From JAFDVJ01 sp964487505 (GTDB lineage: Bacteria; Acidobacteriota; Blastocatellia; Pyrinomonadales; Pyrinomonadaceae): a stretch of DNA of 64,000 nt. The translations under genes were made by a program, and so were the position numbers. Every line of letters begins with the position of its first letter. Positions within the stretch are counted from its first letter, which is position 1. The notes under the pieces are model-generated. The model searched no databases. It worked only from the letters and a program-made list of their open reading frames with translations, and was not told the DNA's origin. Below are positions 60,301 to 64,000 of the stretch, one piece after another. The DNA lies in the NCBI GenBank assembly GCA_964487505.1, contig CAZARD010000002.1, positions 27,020 through 91,019 on the forward strand, given 5' to 3'.

Positions 60301-60912
60301 CTTGAGAAGGCGGCCGTCGGGTTCTATCTGTCGACGCATCCGCTCGATGAACACGCCGCGGTCCTCGACGCGCTCGGCATCGGAAACATAGGCGACCGCG
60401 AGGATCTTTCGCCGGGCGCTCGGCTGACGGTCGCCGGCATCGTTTCGGCGTTGCAGGTCAAGCACAGCAAGAAAGGAAACCGCTTCTGCGTGTTCCGGCT
60501 CGACGACCAGTCGGGCGGGGTCAAGTGCCTCGTGTGGGCGGAAACCTACGGGCGCTGTTCGGCGGTTTTGCGCGATGGTGAGATACTGGTTGTCGAGGGC
60601 AAGGTCGAATCGAACGAGGGCGGCGAGGTGACGGTCATCGTCGAGCACGCGCGGTCGGTGGCGGACGCGCTCCCGGCGCAGGCGCGGGGTTTGACGCTGA
60701 CGCTTCCCGGGGACGGCGCGTCGGCGGACCTCCTGGACCGGCTGCTGTCGATGCTCAGCCGCGAACAGGGGCGTTGCGAACTGGTCATCGACGTCCCCCT
60801 CGGCAAAGGGGCGGTGGCCCGCGTCGAAGTTCCGCCCCTGCGGATCCAGGGATCGGGAAAGCTGGGCCGCGAACTTGAAGAGACAGGGTGCAAAGTGAAA
60901 TGGATACTTTAG
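57376..60912 (+). CDS. dnaE: DNA polymerase III subunit alpha
   Basis: 1178 residues from ATG 57376, normal for DnaE1. The N-terminal PHP domain begins VHLHLHTDHSLLQ. The polymerase core shows GPGRGSAAGSLVAYCLGITDVDPL and the catalytic acid run MPDIDIDFCVRGR; fingers AMGKKKREEMAKHEQKF; helix-hairpin-helix GLTAIKGIGTASVQAM; the C-terminal OB domain starts near LTVAGIVSALQVKHSKKGNRFCVFRLDD. It is the main replicative polymerase. Overlaps accA by 13 nt; dnaE-accA adjacency is also seen in E. coli. Confidence 0.96.
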   Translation: MPEEQIPSERQFVHLHLHTDHSLLQSAIQIKPLAAKLSELGMPACAVTDAGNLYAAITFYNKLREKGIAPIIGYEALLTLGSRHDRTGSVRAGERPYYALVLLAKDVTGYQNLVWLASKAFTEGFHHRPRIDLEILRERSTGLIALSGGENGALNHFLGAGDRARAVGLARDFVSIFGADDFFVELQDHGAVGEPETNGSLAALAAEVGAGIVATNDAFYLNEEDARAHEVLLCIGEGRTMVESNRTRLPSSKYYVRSAAEMWEVFGKDYPEALRNTLAIAERCRIELPLGDSLTLPRYPIPADSGCDTTDAYFEKVVLEGFEGRAETVWNPMAARGDLRYTLEEYRQRIAREIEMIKSMGFPGYFLIVWEFIEYAKRRGIPVGPGRGSAAGSLVAYCLGITDVDPLQYDLLFERFLNPERISMPDIDIDFCVRGRAEVINHVTEFYGRESVCQIITFGTMASKAAIKDVGRALNMPYGEVERVAKLIPPPVRGRNVSITQAIEQVAELRTLIETDEQVRDLVGLARVLEGCARHSSVHAAGVVISPKPLHEIVPVAKSDKAELTSQYTMGDLEAVGMLKMDFLALTTLTVINDCLSNLKAKRGIEIDWSEVPLNDPPTMQLFGDGRTEAIFQFESSGMQEICRRLKPKELEDLAALNALYRPGPLDGGMVDDFIARHRGEKKVRYILPEMEEILKNTFGILVYQEQIMQLAQKLAGYSLGEADMMRRAMGKKKREEMAKHEQKFISGAVLNNVPKEKAEEIFKLMAQFADYGFNRSHSVAYAYLAFQTAYLKAHYPAYFYASVLSHEAQDSAKVYKYSKELRAAGLELLPPDINESDEGFTPLEGAVRFGLTAIKGIGTASVQAMIEARKSGPFRSIIDFVERLEPGTVNRKGMESLVTAGAFDTLRPGEIQITAWRARLHAGIEKALAHGQAVAVDRQAGQAGLFGADTGGLEADWRQILPEAREWTMAELSGLEKAAVGFYLSTHPLDEHAAVLDALGIGNIGDREDLSPGARLTVAGIVSALQVKHSKKGNRFCVFRLDDQSGGVKCLVWAETYGRCSAVLRDGEILVVEGKVESNEGGEVTVIVEHARSVADALPAQARGLTLTLPGDGASADLLDRLLSMLSREQGRCELVIDVPLGKGAVARVEVPPLRIQGSGKLGRELEETGCKVKWIL

Positions 60913-61742
60913 GTGAACGGGATGAGGGCGCGTACGCGCGCGTCCAGGAAGCGCGGAATCCGAAGCGGCCGTACACGCTCGATCTGCTCGAGACGATCTT
61001 CGAGGATTTTGTGGAGATCCACGGCGACCGGCGTTTCGCCGACGATCCGGCGATGGTCTGCGGCTTCGCGCGGATCGGCGGTTTCGAGGTCGCGGTCGCG
61101 GGCCAGCAGAAGGGCCGCGACATGAATCAGCGGCGGCACCGCAATTTCGGGATGCCGAAGCCTGAGGGCTACCGGAAGGCCATGAGGCTGATGAAGCTTG
61201 CCGAAAAATTCGGGCGGCCGGTGATAACCTTTGTCGACACGCCGGGTGCGTATCCCGGGATCGACGCCGAAGAACGCGGCCAGGCGGAAGCGATCGCGTT
61301 CAATCTCCGCGAAATGGCTTCGCTGCGCGTTCCGGTGATCGTCGTCGTCCTCGGCGAGGGCGGGTCCGGCGGAGCGCTCGCGATCGGCGTCGGGGACCGG
61401 GTTCTGATGCTCGAGAACGCGGTCTACTCCGTGATCACTCCCGAAGGCTGTGCGGCGATCCTCTGGAAGGACGCGGCGAAGGCGCCGGAAGCCGCGGCCG
61501 GTCTCCGCCTGACGGCCGACGACCTGCGCAGCCTCGGAATTATCGACGGCGTCGTGCGCGAGGAGTATGGCGGCGGAAGCTGGGAGATGCCCGAAAACGG
61601 CGATACGTCCGGCGAAAGGGTGTTCGAGGACCTGCGCGGGGTACTCCTCGCGAACCTCCGGGAACTGTCGGCCCTGAGTCATCGCGAGCTTTTGCGCGGA
61701 AGGTACGAGAAGTTCCGTCAGATGGGTCGGTGGGTCGGTTAG
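60900..61742 (+). CDS. accA: Acetyl-CoA carboxylase carboxyltransferase subunit alpha
   Basis: 280 residues (ATG 60900; GTG 60888 would add four), shorter than the usual ~317 because the N-terminal helical extension is reduced. Core blocks: RPYTLDLLETIFEDFVEIHGDRRFADDPAM, GQQKGRD, NFGMPKPEGYRKAMRLMKLAEKFGRPVITFVDTPGAYPG, GEGGSGGALAI and YSVITPEGCAAILWKD. With AccD it transfers CO2 from biotin to acetyl-CoA to start fatty acid synthesis. A terminator follows. Confidence 0.94.
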   Translation: MDTLGERDEGAYARVQEARNPKRPYTLDLLETIFEDFVEIHGDRRFADDPAMVCGFARIGGFEVAVAGQQKGRDMNQRRHRNFGMPKPEGYRKAMRLMKLAEKFGRPVITFVDTPGAYPGIDAEERGQAEAIAFNLREMASLRVPVIVVVLGEGGSGGALAIGVGDRVLMLENAVYSVITPEGCAAILWKDAAKAPEAAAGLRLTADDLRSLGIIDGVVREEYGGGSWEMPENGDTSGERVFEDLRGVLLANLRELSALSHRELLRGRYEKFRQMGRWVG

Positions 61743-61766
61743 CGACCGCATTGAGCAGACGCGCAA

Positions 61767-61792
61767 GAGGCCCGGTCTGATCGCCGGGCCTC
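61767..61792. terminator. Bidirectional terminator
   Basis: Stem GAGGCCCGG / CCGGGCCTC, 8-nt loop, between convergent accA and ssb; followed by GGTCTTTC. Confidence 0.75.
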
Positions 61793-61813
61793 GGTCTTTC
61801 AAGGGACCCGATC

Positions 61814-62245
61814 CTAGAACGGGATATCGTCGCCGCCGGCCGGCGCGGACGGCGGCGCGGAAGGCCCGCTGCCGGAATACGCCGGAGCGTCGCCGCGCAT
61901 CGAATCGCCTTCGGCGCCGCGCCCGCCGATGAAGTGCATATCGGTCCCTGTGACCTCGAGCGTGTAGCGGTTGTTCCCGTCGCGGTCGGTCCATTCTTCG
62001 AGATGGAGCCGGCCCTCGATGTATACCGGGCTTCCCTTTTGAAGATACTTGGCGGCGGTCTCGGCCTGCCGGCGCCACAGAGTGACGCGGAACCAGGTCG
62101 TCGTGTCCTGCATTTCGCCGGCCTTGTCGCGTCTCTTTTCGTTGACGGCCAGCGAGAAACTGCAGACCGCGTCCCCTTGAGGTGTGTATCGGAGTTCGGG
62201 ATCGCGTCCGAGGTTTCCGACGAGAATTATCTTGTTGAAAGACAT
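61814..62245 (-). CDS. ssb: Single-stranded DNA-binding protein
   Basis: 143 residues. OB fold MSFNKIILVGNLGRDPELRYTPQG...TTWFRVTLWRRQAETAAKYLQKGSPVYIEGRL, short Gly/Pro/Ser linker, and the acidic tip DDIPF that recruits partner proteins. AAGGAG precedes the ATG. Full-length, though the linker is short. Confidence 0.96.
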   Translation of the reverse strand: MSFNKIILVGNLGRDPELRYTPQGDAVCSFSLAVNEKRRDKAGEMQDTTTWFRVTLWRRQAETAAKYLQKGSPVYIEGRLHLEEWTDRDGNNRYTLEVTGTDMHFIGGRGAEGDSMRGDAPAYSGSGPSAPPSAPAGGDDIPF

Positions 62246-62369
62246 AAGGTGTTTTCTCCTTTGTTTTTGAACTACGTTAGAACGTGTAACGCGATTCTAG
62301 CAAACTTTATCCGATATTGCCTGCATCAACAGATGCGGCCGGCCCCGCGCCGGCAGAAAAAGCGAAAGG

Positions 62370-63452
62370 ATGCCCGTGTTTGTGTTCAGTATCAAATCGG
62401 TTTCGATGGTCCTTGTGCTCCTGGGCGCAGTGTGCCTGACGGCGACGGCGCAGCCCGAGACGCCGAAACCGTTGGCCGTATGCTCCGAGGTCCGGGCGGA
62501 AACCCCGCGGATTGTCGGTGCGTCTGATAACGAATTACAATTCCTTCTCCTCGCCACCCCCGGCGCCCTCAACTCCTTTTCCCTAACGCCGATTCGCAAT
62601 CTCTGGACCATTTCGAGCGGCGGCGAGGTGCTCGACGCTTTTATGCTCAACCGCGAAGAGATCGCGGTGCTTGTCGAAAACGCTGAGGGCCATGTTCTTC
62701 GCACAATCTCCGCTGCTTCCGGACTTCCGAGGAGTTCGCATGCGTACCGGCGGGCCGAGACATATTCCGCCAAGCTGGTCTCCGAAAGAACACTCCTGCG
62801 GTCCGGACCCGGCGGCTTGTCGATGTCGGATCCGCGGAATCCAGGTTCGGATCTTTGGAATGCGCCGCTCCCGGGCATCTCAAAGCTCGCGGGGATCGTG
62901 ACCGACGGCAGACTGATCGCCGTTCCCTTCGACGACCGGATCGAAATCGTCGAGTTCGGCACCGGGAGGCGCGCGGGCTCGTTCCCGGCCTCTGTCGCCG
63001 AGCGTGTGATCGCATTCGACGGCGAAGATTCGGCCGTCGTTTCGGTCAGGGTCTCGCGGATCGCGTCGGTCGACCTGCTAGCGCGTGTTCGTTGGACCTA
63101 CCGCACGGGAGGCCGGATCGTCGGAGGGGCGATCGCCGGCAATTCGGTGGTCGTCGCCTCGGCCGACAACTTCGTTTACCGGATCGATAAGAGAACTGGC
63201 GCGCTGGTTTGGAAAGCCCGCCTCGAGGACCGTGCCCTTTCGGCGCCGATCGTTTCGGGGAGTTACGTTCTGGTCATCAATTCCCTGCGGAACGCTCTGG
63301 AAATACGGGAGCTCGCGACAGGGCGGCTTGCGAACTCGATCAAGATCCCGGGCGACCAAGGGGTCACCGGCGTCTTCCCGCTCAGAAATTCCCGGTTCCT
63401 GGTGACATCGTCCGCGGCCGTGTACGAGGTCGCGGAAAACTGCGCGCAATGA
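62370..63452 (+). CDS. Secreted beta-propeller protein (PQQ-repeat-like)
   Basis: 360 residues with a signal peptide (VSMVLVLLGAVCLTATAQ). Repeated WD/PQQ-like blades are visible, e.g. VVVASADNFVYRIDKRTGALVWKARLEDRALSAPIVSGSYVLVIN, as in BamB-type and quinoprotein-like propellers. It lacks the Trp-rich quinone-site features, so a scaffold role is likely. Ligand unknown. Confidence 0.75.
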   Translation: MPVFVFSIKSVSMVLVLLGAVCLTATAQPETPKPLAVCSEVRAETPRIVGASDNELQFLLLATPGALNSFSLTPIRNLWTISSGGEVLDAFMLNREEIAVLVENAEGHVLRTISAASGLPRSSHAYRRAETYSAKLVSERTLLRSGPGGLSMSDPRNPGSDLWNAPLPGISKLAGIVTDGRLIAVPFDDRIEIVEFGTGRRAGSFPASVAERVIAFDGEDSAVVSVRVSRIASVDLLARVRWTYRTGGRIVGGAIAGNSVVVASADNFVYRIDKRTGALVWKARLEDRALSAPIVSGSYVLVINSLRNALEIRELATGRLANSIKIPGDQGVTGVFPLRNSRFLVTSSAAVYEVAENCAQ

Positions 63453-63484
63453 GAAAGGGCCCGGTCGAGAGTCCGGGCCCTTTC
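63453..63484. terminator. Bidirectional terminator
   Basis: 12-bp stem GAAAGGGCCCGG / CCGGGCCCTTTC followed by TTCTTCC, overlapping the stop codon of the propeller gene. Confidence 0.85.
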
Positions 63485-63505
63485 TTCTTCCGGCTTCCGC
63501 CGGGC

Positions 63506-63736
63506 TTAGTGTGATTTCGAGTGTTCCTGGATCATATTGAACATCTCGTCCTTTACCGCCAACTTTTTCTTTTTCAGGACGGACTCCTCAAGGACCTCCT
63601 CGTCGCTTGGATAGGTCAACTGAGCGATCTCGGTCAACCGTTTCTCATAGTTCTGATGCTTTTGCGCGAGTTCGCGGAAATTCTGATTCTCTTTCAGCAG
63701 TTCCGCCTTGACGGATTCCATCGTTGCAGTGTCCAT
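63506..63736 (-). CDS. YdcH/DUF465-family small coiled protein
   Basis: 76 residues, almost entirely alpha-helical and charged: LAQKHQNYEKRLTEIAQLTYPSDEEVLEESVLKKKKLAVKDEMFNMI. This matches the DUF465/YdcH pattern (HxxYexrLxeL...LKKxKLxlKDeI). Function unknown. Start ATG 63736. Confidence 0.85.
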   Translation of the reverse strand: MDTATMESVKAELLKENQNFRELAQKHQNYEKRLTEIAQLTYPSDEEVLEESVLKKKKLAVKDEMFNMIQEHSKSH

Positions 63737-64000
63737 GGCGATTTATTTCCTCTCTTAAGTGGTCTTGTTTCAACGTATTTCGGTGAAAAACTTCGGACTG
63801 AAACTAGCTGAATCTTACGATATTGCCGACCGGAAAATCAAGTTTCGCCCGCATTCAACCCGGATACGACTTTGAAGAATTCCGCCACGGATTTCACGGA
63901 TTTCGCGAACAAAACACCGATTGTTATAGAGACCTCGTGCGATCCGTGGCGAAGAGCAGTTAAGCCCCGATCGCGCATTTGAAGAATTCCGCCACGGATT
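63737..64000. repeat. Window end: spacer with 23-bp direct repeat
   Basis: TTTGAAGAATTCCGCCACGG (first 20 of a 23-bp unit) occurs at 63871-63893 and again at 63978-64000, 107 bp apart, the second cut by the window end. CACGGATTTCACGGATTTCGC follows the first copy. No gene seen. Confidence 0.65.

Overview
The window is GC-rich, gene-dense DNA from a Gram-negative (diderm) bacterium. It carries an LptF/LptG-type permease, an O-antigen-ligase-like protein, several lipoproteins and PlsC, together with multi-domain Ser/Thr kinases and M16 peptidase pairs. Gene content and style suggest Acidobacteriota, perhaps Blastocatellia. That is an inference from gene families only; there is no rRNA here to confirm it. 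Two runs of exactly 100 N (42693-42792 and 51494-51593) are each flanked by an identical 55-bp duplication. This shows a scaffolded, probably metagenomic, short-read assembly in which each 'gap' is really a k-mer overlap.

Layout. 1-3284: thiolase 3' end, an asparagine-synthase-like protein, and 3-hydroxyacyl-CoA dehydrogenase. 3388-6214: coupled M16 peptidase pair. 6743-11777: UbiD-like decarboxylase, metallophosphoesterase, secreted nucleotide pyrophosphatase, papain-like protease, HELTH lipoprotein. 11950-16214: asnS, then an Rrf2 regulator with its own palindromic operator and a coupled MsbA-like ABC exporter. 16329-21847: FecR-like surface protein, tRNA-Lys, two zinc-ribbon/PEGA/FHA Ser/Thr kinases around a zinc-ribbon membrane protein. 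21882-32106 (leftward): O-antigen ligase-like, amidase-like, SIS, YihY, LURP-one-like, PlsC, alanine racemase, acyl-CoA carboxylase beta, DUF402, UspA, MarR. 32213-36717 (leftward): transaldolase-like, FAH family, Fn3 lipoprotein, hslU, hslV. 36786-42400 (rightward): C26 hydrolase, NamZ-like muramidase, two small membrane proteins, recO, and a single-chain LptF-LptG fusion. 42847-45405 (leftward): ahcY and metK, two steps of the methyl cycle. 45820-52998 (rightward): the most interesting accessory block. 53805-57209 (leftward): parB, parA, bifunctional-nuclease family, miaB. 57376-63736: dnaE, accA, ssb, a beta-propeller protein and a YdcH-like protein.

The block 45724-53600 reads as a self-contained sigma-54 signalling island. 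It has an NtrC-family activator (GAFTDA instead of GAFTGA) translationally coupled to a soluble histidine kinase with six PAS-like modules. At least three good GG-N10-GC (-24/-12) elements lie in front of (i) the regulator itself, (ii) an alpha/beta-hydrolase-like protein that has lost its nucleophile Ser and catalytic His, and (iii) a CBS-domain protein plus zinc alcohol dehydrogenase. A fourth, weaker site precedes a degenerate small secreted-protein ORF.

Many intergenic regions carry short-period (7-9 bp) repeats built on CCAAAAT / CCAGATT, analogous to the STRR heptamers of cyanobacteria. Several of these tracts abut the 3' ends of leftward genes. A separate hairpin-forming dispersed element of about 190 bp occurs twice (6331-6518 and 19631-19820).
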